Source: Hyphomicrobiales bacterium
Lineage (GTDB): Bacteria > Pseudomonadota > Alphaproteobacteria > Rhizobiales > Rhizobiaceae
DNA length: 41,421 nt
Direction of reading: 5' to 3'
Assembly (NCBI GenBank): GCA_900470805.1
Contig: UCCA01000028.1
Span: 13,021-54,441 of the forward strand
Below are positions 8,628 through 15,133 of this stretch, in pieces. How positions within the stretch are numbered: the stretch's first letter is position 1; every line of letters starts with the position of its first letter. The notes beneath the pieces were generated by a model. It did not search any database. It was not told where the DNA came from and worked only from the letters and a program-made list of their open reading frames with translations. A program made the translations under genes and the position numbers.

Positions 8628-8831
8628 TCAGGCGATAATGTCAGGAATGATCTGGTCTTCGAGCTTGGTCAGCTTGTCTTTGATAACAAGCTTCTTTTTC
8701 TTCATGCGCTGCACGCGAAGCGCATCGCAGCCAGTGGCGATCATGGCGTTGATGGCGACATCATAGTCCTCGTGCTCCTGGCGCAGGCGCGCCACGATGA
8801 GCCTGACTTCCGCCTGTTCCTGATCCGGCAT
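8628..8831 (-). CDS. DUF465 (YdcH-like) small coiled-coil protein
   Basis: This 67-residue highly charged helical protein ends with the DUF465 pattern, ALRVQRMKKKKLVIKDKLTKLEDQIIPDIIA. The family is small, widespread in proteobacteria and of unknown function. The start at 8831 is preferred over the ATG at 8837 because GGGGA lies six bases upstream of it. It is just upstream of purE on the same strand and is divergent from another DUF465 gene at 9062. Confidence 0.85.
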   Translation of the reverse strand: MPDQEQAEVRLIVARLRQEHEDYDVAINAMIATGCDALRVQRMKKKKLVIKDKLTKLEDQIIPDIIA

Positions 8832-9061
8832 ACGCATTCCCCATGATCGTCTTCAGACCTTACTCCGGCCTGTCGTTGATTTTTGCAAGCTCCTATCACC
8901 AAATAGCGGTAACGGCTAGTTAGTCTCGATCATGAATTTGCCACGCTCTCTCCTTGTTTTCGCCTTCGACAAGCCGTCAGAAATGTGTCACAGTTCTAGG
9001 GTTGACGCCTTGGATCTCCGGCGGTGTTGGCTGGAGAAAGGTAAGAGGAAGGAAGGGTCAT

Positions 9062-9235
9062 ATGACTGTTCAAGCTCATCTTGAATCACTCCAAAAGAAG
9101 CATGGCGCTCTTGAGGAGGAGCTCCATTCACTGATGGTATCCCCCTCCAGAGACGACCGTGAGGTTGCCGAGTGCAAGCGCAGAAAACTGCGCATCAAAG
9201 ACGAGATTGAGCGTCTCAAAACTCCCGTTCACTAA
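9062..9235 (+). CDS. DUF465 (YdcH-like) small coiled-coil protein, second copy
   Basis: The 57-residue product starts MTVQAHLESLQKKHGALEEELHSLM and ends RRKLRIKDEIERLK, the DUF465 pattern (two helices, charged, with K-L-x-I-K-D). A GGAAGGAAGG ribosome-binding site precedes the ATG. The frame is open further upstream, but that part is not supported. It is divergent from the DUF465 gene ending at 8628. Both share the KLRIKDEI/KLVIKDKL element. Function is unknown. Confidence 0.85.
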   Translation: MTVQAHLESLQKKHGALEEELHSLMVSPSRDDREVAECKRRKLRIKDEIERLKTPVH

Positions 9236-9356
9236 GACAGGATAGAACGTTACCAGGTACGGATTTCACGAAATATAAGGTGAAAATCGCAAGATAACCA
9301 ATCATTTAGCGATATTCCGTGCAAGGTAAGAGGTTCCTGCGCGTCGGTTGCAACAC

Positions 9357-9377
9357 AAAACGCAGCCGGCGCGTTTT
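9357..9377. terminator. Bidirectional intrinsic terminator
   Basis: AAAACGC (9357-9363) and GCGTTTT (9371-9377) form a 7-bp stem whose own A and T ends serve as U-tracts in both directions. It lies between the convergent DUF465 gene (plus) and the ArsR-type gene (minus). Confidence 0.6.
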
Positions 9378-9393
9378 CATGTCTGGGCTGTGG

Positions 9394-9654
9394 TTATGCC
9401 CAGAATTGATCCAGCCACAGATTGAGCTTGTCGAAGCCGCGATTGTTGACGGTATAGATGCGTCTCGTGCCGTCCGCGGTGACCGATACCAGGTTGCAAT
9501 CGAGCAGCGCCTTGAGGTGCTGGGAGACCGCCGGGCGACTGATCGGAAGGCCTTCGGCAAGCTCGTTTACGGTGCGCGGCGCGCGTCGCAATTCCTCCAG
9601 CAGGAAGCGCCGGTGAGGGTCGGCAATCGCAGAAAAGGGGTCCACGTTCGACAT
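9394..9654 (-). CDS. ArsR-family winged-helix regulator
   Basis: The 86-residue protein is a minimal ArsR/SmtB winged helix: DPHRRFLLEELRRAPRTVNELAEGLPISRPAVSQHLKALLDCNLVSVTADGTRRIYTVN. The recognition helix is SRPAVSQHLKAL. No metal-binding cysteine pair (ELCVCDL type) is visible, so it probably does not sense arsenic or zinc by the classical site. The C-terminus (FDKLNLWLDQFWA) resembles the subgroup usually followed by an SRPBCC-domain gene, but none follows here. It lies 68 bp downstream of the TauE/SafE permease gene, on the same strand. Confidence 0.88.
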   Translation of the reverse strand: MSNVDPFSAIADPHRRFLLEELRRAPRTVNELAEGLPISRPAVSQHLKALLDCNLVSVTADGTRRIYTVNNRGFDKLNLWLDQFWA

Positions 9655-9722
9655 GGCGAAAAGCTACGTCAAATGGTGATGCTGGGCAAGCGGATTGTGC
9701 ACTGCGGCGAAGGTCGGAACGC

Positions 9723-10487
9723 CTAATAGCCAAGGCCTTCGCGGGCAATCAGCACGGCGGCGATCAGCGCCATTCCATACATGAACGGATAAAATATCCT
9801 CGGCTGCATGCGCTTGACGCACCAAGCGCCGGCAATGGTGGCGAGCGGTGCGAAGGGCAGCAACGTCGCCGACGCCGCGAGGTTCTGGGTGTCGAGCTGG
9901 CCAAGCGCGAAGTAGGGGACGAGCTTGACGGCATTGAGGATAGCAAAGAAGCGGGCGCTGGTGCCGGTATATTCGCGCGGCGGCATTTGCAACGGCAGCG
10001 CGTAAATCTGGAACGGCGCGCCGCCGGCATGGGCGACGAAGCTGCCATAGCCGGAGAAGGTTCCCCAGAGTGTGGCGCGGACCGGTCGCTGGCCGTGCGG
10101 CGGGACGACCCTTCCGGCGCCGGGGCCGAAATTGTTCCAGAAGTAGCGCAGGCAGAAGAGCACGGTGACGACGCCGATGACGACGCGCAGCGCGTTGCCG
10201 GGAACCAGCGCCGAGGTGCCCCAGCCAAGCGCGATGCCGAAGATGGCGCCGGGCAGCATGATCCTGAGCGTCGTCCAGTCGCCGTGCTTGCGCCAGATCA
10301 CCAGCGAAATCATGTCCATGAAGACGAGGATCGGCAGCAGGATGGCAGCGGCCTGCACCGGGGAAACGACCAAAGCCAGAAAAGGTAGTCCGATCAGCGA
10401 CAAGGCGTCGCCCATGCCGCCTTTCGCGAGACCGACCAGAATGACGGCGGGAATGGCGGCGTAGTAAAATGACACGTCCATCGGCAT
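9723..10487 (-). CDS. TauE/SafE-family sulfite/organosulfonate exporter
   Basis: This 254-residue integral membrane protein has about eight hydrophobic segments. It shows TauE/SafE features such as VGLAKGGMGDALSLIGLPFLAL in the first repeat and TLWGTFSGYGSFVAHAGGAPFQIYALPLQ in the second half. The family exports sulfite, sulfoacetate or related anions; the substrate here is unknown. The start at 10487 is preferred because GGGGAGGA lies about ten bases upstream. The extra upstream codons seen in frame are polar and unsupported. The ArsR-type gene follows 68 bp downstream and could be its regulator. Confidence 0.88.
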   Translation of the reverse strand: MPMDVSFYYAAIPAVILVGLAKGGMGDALSLIGLPFLALVVSPVQAAAILLPILVFMDMISLVIWRKHGDWTTLRIMLPGAIFGIALGWGTSALVPGNALRVVIGVVTVLFCLRYFWNNFGPGAGRVVPPHGQRPVRATLWGTFSGYGSFVAHAGGAPFQIYALPLQMPPREYTGTSARFFAILNAVKLVPYFALGQLDTQNLAASATLLPFAPLATIAGAWCVKRMQPRIFYPFMYGMALIAAVLIAREGLGY

Positions 10488-10594
10488 GCTTTTGAAGTCC
10501 TCCCCTTGCCAGCCCGGTCTAACGGAATTACTCACACAAAACGAGTGCGGATCGGCCGGCAAACGGCGTATTCCGCTGGAAATGGAAAGAGTTC

Positions 10595-11248
10595 ATGTCA
10601 GAACCTGAAAACCGCTGCCGTCTGGTGCTGATCGTGCCCGATATCGCCGATGCCGACGAGCAGGCGAAAATCGTCGGCGATGCCCTGAAGGGCGGCGATG
10701 TCGCCTCGGTGATCCTGCCGCAATACGGGCTTGATGACGGCGAGTTCCAGAAGCACGCCGAGAAGATTGTGCCGCTGGCGCAGAACGCCGGCGCTGCCGC
10801 GCTGCTTGCCGGCGACAGCCGCGTCGTGGGTAGAGCCAAGGCCGATGGGATCCATATCACCGGCGGTGCCGCCGAAATTTCCGAAGCGATCGAGAAATAC
10901 GCCGACAAGCTGATCGTCGGCGGCGGCAATGCCGCGGACCGGCATCATGCGCTGGAGATCGGCGAGGAGCGACCGGAATACATCTTCTTCGGCAAGCTAG
11001 AGGGCGACATCAAGCCGGAGGCGCATCCAAAGAATGTGGCGCTGGCCGAATGGTGGGCCTCGATGATCGAGATTCCGTGCATCGTCATGGGCGGCACCGA
11101 TCCGGCGTCGGCGCTCGTCGTTGCCGAAAGCGGCGCCGAGTTCGTGGCCATGCGGCTTGCGGTTTTCGCGGATCCGGCACGGGCGCCCGCGATCGTTGCC
11201 GAAATCAACGCACTTCTTGACGAAAAAGCGCCACGGTTTGAGGGTTGA
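10595..11248 (+). CDS. Thiamine phosphate synthase family protein (ThiE/TenI-like)
   Basis: The 217-residue TIM-barrel protein aligns with the ThiE/TenI superfamily: RLVLIVPDI, AALLAGDSRVVGRAKADGIHITGG, DKLIVGGGNAADRHHALEIGEERPEYIFFGKL, IPCIVMGGTDPASA. However, classical catalytic ThiE has a GVHLGQ motif and a GPvFpTxTK pyrophosphate loop, and both are altered here. Thiamine phosphate synthase activity is therefore uncertain, and a TenI-like or other phosphate-binding role is possible. It is followed 10 bp later by a Sel1-repeat protein gene and is probably cotranscribed with it. Confidence 0.75.
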   Translation: MSEPENRCRLVLIVPDIADADEQAKIVGDALKGGDVASVILPQYGLDDGEFQKHAEKIVPLAQNAGAAALLAGDSRVVGRAKADGIHITGGAAEISEAIEKYADKLIVGGGNAADRHHALEIGEERPEYIFFGKLEGDIKPEAHPKNVALAEWWASMIEIPCIVMGGTDPASALVVAESGAEFVAMRLAVFADPARAPAIVAEINALLDEKAPRFEG

Positions 11249-11258
11249 TATCGCCCTC

Positions 11259-12341
11259 ATGCCCATGCTGACACGCCATTTTCGCCTTTTCGTCCTCGCG
11301 CCCGCCGCATTTGCGGCCATGCTTGCACATGGCGCGTCGGCGCAGCAGGTCGACAATCTGGTGACGCGGCCGCTGTCCGGGGCGCCTGGGACATTAAAGG
11401 CCGGTCGGCCGCAGCCTGACGGCATCACGCCGTCGGCGGGCGTCGGGGTGTTCGATCGCATGGGCGCGAACCTTCCCGATCTGCCGCCGGAAAAGCCCTA
11501 TACGGGCAAGGTCGACGAGGCCTACGGTGCCTATCAGCTGGGCTATTACCTGACGGCGATGGAACGGGCGCTGCCGCGCGCGCAGCTGGGTGATCCGGCC
11601 GCGCAGACACTGGTGGCCGAACTGCTGGCCGAGGGGCTCGGCGTCAAGCGCGACGCCAAGAATGCCGCCTTCTGGTATGGCAAGGCGGCCGAAGGCGGCG
11701 ATCCGGCGGCGATGTTCAAATATTCCTTGATCCTGATGGAAGGTCGCATCGTCAAGCGCGACAAGGCCTTGGCCGATACATACATGCGCAAGGCCGCGGA
11801 AGCGGGCAATGCTTCGGCCGAGTTCAACTGGGGCCAGATCCTGATTGCCGACAATCCGGGCGAGAAAGGCCTGAAGCTGGCGCTGCCGTTCTACGAGAAG
11901 TCTGCCGAGAAGGGCGTGGCCGATGCGCAATACGCAGTGGCCGAAATCTACTCCGTGCTGCCTGATCTGCCGGTCGAGAAAAAGCAGCTGGCGCGGGAAT
12001 GGATGGCGCGGGCGGCGCATGCGGGCTTCGACACCGCGCAGGTCGATCTGGGTGTCTGGTTCGTCAACGGCACCAACGGGCCGCGCGATTTCGAAAAGGG
12101 CTTCCAGTGGCTGAAGATCGCCGCCAACGACGGCAATGTCGTGGCGCAGAACAAGCTCGCCCATCTCTATATCAACGCGCTGGGGACGAAGCCGGATCCG
12201 ATCGAGGCGGCGAAGTGGTACGTGCTGTCACGCCGCGCCGGTCTGCCCGATCCGGCGCTCGAGGATTTCTACCTCGGCATCGAGGAAGACCAGCAGAAGG
12301 CGGCCATCGAGGCCGCCAACAAGTTCCGGCGCTTGCACTGA
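11259..12341 (+). CDS. Exported Sel1-like repeat protein
   Basis: This 360-residue protein begins with a signal peptide (RHFRLFVLAPAAFAAMLAHGASAQQ). It contains five or more Sel1-like repeats, for example PAAQTLVAELLAEGLGVKRDAKNAAFWYGKAAEGGDPAAMFKYSLILMEG, then DKALADTYMRKAAEAGNASAEFNWGQ, then FQWLKIAANDGNVVAQNKLAHLYINALG, then PIEAAKWYVLSRRAG. Sel1 repeats are alpha/alpha solenoids that mediate protein contacts; in rhizobia related exported proteins include the ExoR family, but the length and ends here differ. It starts 10 bp after the ThiE-like gene. A second ATG two codons on is possible. Confidence 0.88.
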   Translation: MPMLTRHFRLFVLAPAAFAAMLAHGASAQQVDNLVTRPLSGAPGTLKAGRPQPDGITPSAGVGVFDRMGANLPDLPPEKPYTGKVDEAYGAYQLGYYLTAMERALPRAQLGDPAAQTLVAELLAEGLGVKRDAKNAAFWYGKAAEGGDPAAMFKYSLILMEGRIVKRDKALADTYMRKAAEAGNASAEFNWGQILIADNPGEKGLKLALPFYEKSAEKGVADAQYAVAEIYSVLPDLPVEKKQLAREWMARAAHAGFDTAQVDLGVWFVNGTNGPRDFEKGFQWLKIAANDGNVVAQNKLAHLYINALGTKPDPIEAAKWYVLSRRAGLPDPALEDFYLGIEEDQQKAAIEAANKFRRLH

Positions 12342-12356
12342 GTTATTCGGCGCTTC

Positions 12357-14093
12357 CTAGAACAAGGCGTCTTCGAACAAGTCCTCGTCGCTGCTGACGG
12401 CAGCAATCGGCTCGGCGGTCACCGGTGCAGCGTCTTCCGATGCGGGGATGATGCCGCGATGCACATTGCGCTCTTGCACCATCGTATAGAGCTTGAAGAT
12501 CTTGCGATCGAGCGGTGCGATGGCGGCAGCGAGATCCGAGATGTCGGCGATCTCGGCGCCGGCAACCTCTTCCAGCGCATCGGCGCAGCCCGCCAGCACG
12601 TCGCCGAGGTCCTTCTGGAAATCGAGCGTGCCAATCAGGAGGTTGATCTTGCCGGCGACCTCGCGTCCGTGTTCGGAGAGGTTCTTAAGCTCGGCTTCCA
12701 TCGTGTCGGCTGCGGTGCGGATGTCGGAGACGGCCGATGTCAGGTTTTCCGCCAGACCGCCCGACGCTTTGTCCGTTGCCGGCGCGACCTTGCCGGCCGC
12801 GGCTTCCAGTGCCGGCAGACCATTGACGATTGCGTCGGCGGAGTCGTCCAGCTTGCCGGCGAAGATGCGCAGCTCGGCGGTGACGACGTTGATCGACTTG
12901 CCGGCCTCGCCGAGACGGCTGCAGCGCAGGTTGGTGTTGAGCGCCATGTAGTGGATGTCTGTCTTGACCGACTTGATGTGGCCGATGGCTTCGAGCAGCT
13001 TGGCGGTGGTGTCCAGTGTCGAATGGCTGACATGGTCTGCCTGCTGGGTGGCGACATCGACCTGCTTGACGATCTCGTGGGCGGCCGAGACGCTGGATTC
13101 CAGCGCCCTGATAAAGTTGCCCTGGCCGCCGCCGCTCATCTGGTCGCGCAGCCGCATGATCTCCTGCGTGTCATGGCCGAAGCTGGCGATGGTCTTGACG
13201 ACGTTCTGGGATTCGCGGTGGAAATCGCGGCACATCTCGTCCATCTGCGCGGCCGTCAGGTGCTGAATGACGTTCTGCAGCCGCTTGCGGGCGTCCGCAT
13301 CGAGGCCGCGGCCCTCATCGCTATCGAGAAACTCTTCCAGCAGCGTGAATGTGCTCTGCACGTGCTCGATCCGCTGGCGGGTGATGTCGCCGATCTGCAG
13401 CGCAGACAGTGTCGAGGCGACCTTGCTCTGCACGCCGCGAGCCACGGAGGCGACGTCTCGGGCGATGATGCCGAGGTTCCGGCGGTGCTCGGCGATCTTG
13501 CGGGCGTCGTCATCAAGCGCGCCTGCCACGGCCGGGACCGTGTCGGCATAGCTCTTGGAGACGTTGGCACCGAAGGCCAGCGCCAGCTTGACTTCCTTCT
13601 CGAGGCTTTCGATCTGGCCGGCGAAACGATTGACCTCTTCGGTGCCGGAATAGATGCGTTCGAGGATTTCCTGGGCGAAGCCGGCGAATTCGGCGATGCC
13701 GGCGCCGGTTATTTTCACCGTCACCGCAAAGGTGCGCAGATAGCGCATCGTTTCCTGCATGTCGGCGACGTGCAGGCGCAGCGCGTATCCAGTCTCGGCG
13801 AGCGCCGACAGGGCGACGTGGCGACCGGTTTCGGCAGCCGGGAGGTCGTTGAGGCTCCTCACCGTCGAGCGCAGGTCGGCGCCTGCATCGCCGCTCTCGC
13901 CGGCGTCCAGCGCCTTGGTGATGTTATCGAGCGAATTCAACAATCGGTTGAGCACATCCATCACCGACAGCAGGACGGTGCCGCCTTCGAGAAAGCGCTC
14001 CTCGACCTTGCCGCGCGCCACTTCCAGTGTGTGGCTGATGCCAGATGCGGACGCCTGTAAAGCCGTCACCGCCGATGTCGCTCCGTTCAACAT
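12357..14093 (-). CDS. Soluble receptor-like coiled-coil protein with CheZ-like motifs
   Basis: This 578-residue protein has no signal peptide or membrane segment and is almost entirely helical. Residues ~376-416 (VKTDIHYMALNTNLRC... then EAGKSINVVTAELRIFAGKL) match the methyl-accepting receptor hairpin tip in order and spacing but are degenerate (ALNTNL for LALNAA, RLGEAGKSINVV for RAGEHGKGFAVV). Residues 232-245 (LQIGDITRQRIEHV) contain D236-xxx-Q240, the CheZ active-site spacing. A related segment, LDFQKDLGDVL, lies near 490-500. The C-terminus ends DEDLFEDALF, like the acidic-hydrophobic CheY-binding tail of CheZ. The start at 14093 has AAAGGAAAG upstream; the 51 upstream codons are not used. 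It is divergent from the chemotaxis operon, which has no recognised CheY-P phosphatase. A phosphatase role is inference. Confidence 0.75.
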   Translation of the reverse strand: MLNGATSAVTALQASASGISHTLEVARGKVEERFLEGGTVLLSVMDVLNRLLNSLDNITKALDAGESGDAGADLRSTVRSLNDLPAAETGRHVALSALAETGYALRLHVADMQETMRYLRTFAVTVKITGAGIAEFAGFAQEILERIYSGTEEVNRFAGQIESLEKEVKLALAFGANVSKSYADTVPAVAGALDDDARKIAEHRRNLGIIARDVASVARGVQSKVASTLSALQIGDITRQRIEHVQSTFTLLEEFLDSDEGRGLDADARKRLQNVIQHLTAAQMDEMCRDFHRESQNVVKTIASFGHDTQEIMRLRDQMSGGGQGNFIRALESSVSAAHEIVKQVDVATQQADHVSHSTLDTTAKLLEAIGHIKSVKTDIHYMALNTNLRCSRLGEAGKSINVVTAELRIFAGKLDDSADAIVNGLPALEAAAGKVAPATDKASGGLAENLTSAVSDIRTAADTMEAELKNLSEHGREVAGKINLLIGTLDFQKDLGDVLAGCADALEEVAGAEIADISDLAAAIAPLDRKIFKLYTMVQERNVHRGIIPASEDAAPVTAEPIAAVSSDEDLFEDALF

Positions 14094-14235
14094 TTTCTTT
14101 CCTTTACTTATGACCTCAGTAAGGTTCGGGACCAGTTTTACGGGCATCGTGCAAACGACCGGTAAACAAACGAGACTCGTCAGCGTTGTGCTTAACGGAG
14201 CGTGAACTCGGCGACCATATCCGTATCGGCTTCGA

Positions 14236-14261
14236 TTAGTTTGCACTTAATATTCTGTTTA
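14236..14261. promoter_or_regulatory. CtrA-like half-site array (imperfect)
   Basis: TTAG-N7-TTAA-N7-TTTA places three half-sites at exactly 11-bp steps. The CtrA consensus is TTAA-N7-TTAA(C), so each adjacent pair has one mismatch. The surroundings are AT-rich, which raises the chance of coincidence. Confidence 0.3.
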
Positions 14262-14322
14262 TAAACGTATTTTTGTATATTTGAGCCCGCTAATTATTAT
14301 TTTTACGGGGTGAGAATTCAGG

Positions 14323-14334
14323 GAGTCGAGACTC
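14323..14334. promoter_or_regulatory. Paired GANTC (CcrM methylation) sites in a palindrome
   Basis: GAGTC-GA-GACTC forms a 5-bp inverted repeat made of two GANTC sites, and a third GANTC follows at 14390-14394. GANTC is the target of the CcrM methylase of alphaproteobacteria. The cluster lies upstream of the chemotaxis operon. Confidence 0.4.
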
Positions 14335-14438
14335 GGCGTAATTGCATTTGGGTGCAACCAACTTTCACGTGTTGTTAAGCGTGTCGTGAGATTCCTCGGT
14401 GACTTCCAAAAAGTATTTCTCCGCCACAGGAGGCCGGG

Positions 14439-14768
14439 TTGAGCAAGAATGAACAGTATTCAGGAGATTTGTCTCTTCCTGATGTTTTAAGCATAAGAGG
14501 TATATTGAGTATTCATTCAAATATATTTTCTGTTTTGCAGAATAACGACAGAATTATCCTCGACATTCCTGAAAACGCGGAAGCCGATCTGAGCTCGGTG
14601 CAGCTGATCGAGGCTGCGCGTCGGTATGCGTACGCCAACGACAAGACCATTTCGCTGGCATCTCCGGCCAGCGGACAAATCCTGAAAGTTTTGCAACGCG
14701 CCGGATTTGTCGAGGCGTTCGATAGCGAAGATACAAAATTCTGGTTGCATGAAGAGGTAAATCCATGA
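14439..14768 (+). CDS. STAS-domain protein of the chemotaxis operon
   Basis: The 109-residue protein has the SpoIIAA/MlaB-like STAS layout: LSIRGILSIHSNIF, the strand RIILDIPENAEADLSSVQLIEAARRYAYANDKTISLASP, then SGQILKVLQRAGF. STAS proteins often sense or relay signals and can accompany chemosensory arrays; this partner is unknown. The start is a TTG, set by AGGAGG ending five bases upstream; no in-frame ATG lies nearby. Codons about 10-30 are unusually AT-rich (TTA, ATA, AGA, TCA) in contrast to the GC-rich remainder. It overlaps cheY by ATGA. The STAS assignment is moderately sure. Confidence 0.78.
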   Translation: MSKNEQYSGDLSLPDVLSIRGILSIHSNIFSVLQNNDRIILDIPENAEADLSSVQLIEAARRYAYANDKTISLASPASGQILKVLQRAGFVEAFDSEDTKFWLHEEVNP

Positions 14769-15133
14769 GCGCCAACATTCTCACCGTCGACGATTCCGCA
14801 AGCATTCGGTTGACGACCAAGATGACGCTGACCAACGCGGGGTACACCGTTGCCGAAGCGGCCGATGGCGCGCAGGGACTGGCGGCGGCAAAGGCAGGGA
14901 ACTTCGACCTGATCATCACCGATCTCAACATGCCTGTCATGGATGGCCTGACGATGATCGAAGAGCTTCGCAAGCTGCCTGAACATACCGGTGTGCCGAT
15001 AATCTTCCTCACCACCGAGTCCGACGCGGACCTGAAGGCACGCGCCAAGGCCGCTGGTGCGACTGGCTGGCTGACGAAGCCGTTCGACCCGGAAAATCTG
15101 GTCAAGATTGCCAGGAAGGTGCTCGGCAGATGA
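14765..15133 (+). CDS. cheY: Chemotaxis response regulator CheY
   Basis: This 122-residue single-domain receiver has the acidic pocket D9-D10, phosphoacceptor D53 (IITDLNMPVMDG), the switch threonine in FLTTES and the lysine in WLTKPF near 105. It should take phosphate from CheA and act on an output such as the flagellar motor or another target. It overlaps the STAS gene before it (ATGA) and the cheA gene after it (ATGA), so the three are translationally coupled. It has no output domain. Confidence 0.95.
   Translation: MSANILTVDDSASIRLTTKMTLTNAGYTVAEAADGAQGLAAAKAGNFDLIITDLNMPVMDGLTMIEELRKLPEHTGVPIIFLTTESDADLKARAKAAGATGWLTKPFDPENLVKIARKVLGR

Larger units (their letters stand above)
14094..14438. 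promoter_or_regulatory. AT-rich divergent promoter region of the chemotaxis cluster
   Basis: This 345-bp interval separates the soluble receptor-like gene (minus) from the STAS-cheY-cheA operon (plus). The part from about 14220 to 14310 is strikingly AT-rich compared with the window. It holds three half-sites spaced like CtrA boxes at 14236-14261 and three GANTC sites (14323, 14330, 14390). No clear -35/-10 pair could be fixed by eye. Both transcripts must start here. Confidence 0.55.

Noticed and set aside
9394..10487. Arsenic or metal resistance operon for the ArsR-type regulator and the TauE permease.
   Set aside because: The regulator lacks the metal-binding cysteines of classical ArsR, and the permease belongs to TauE/SafE rather than an arsenite transporter family.
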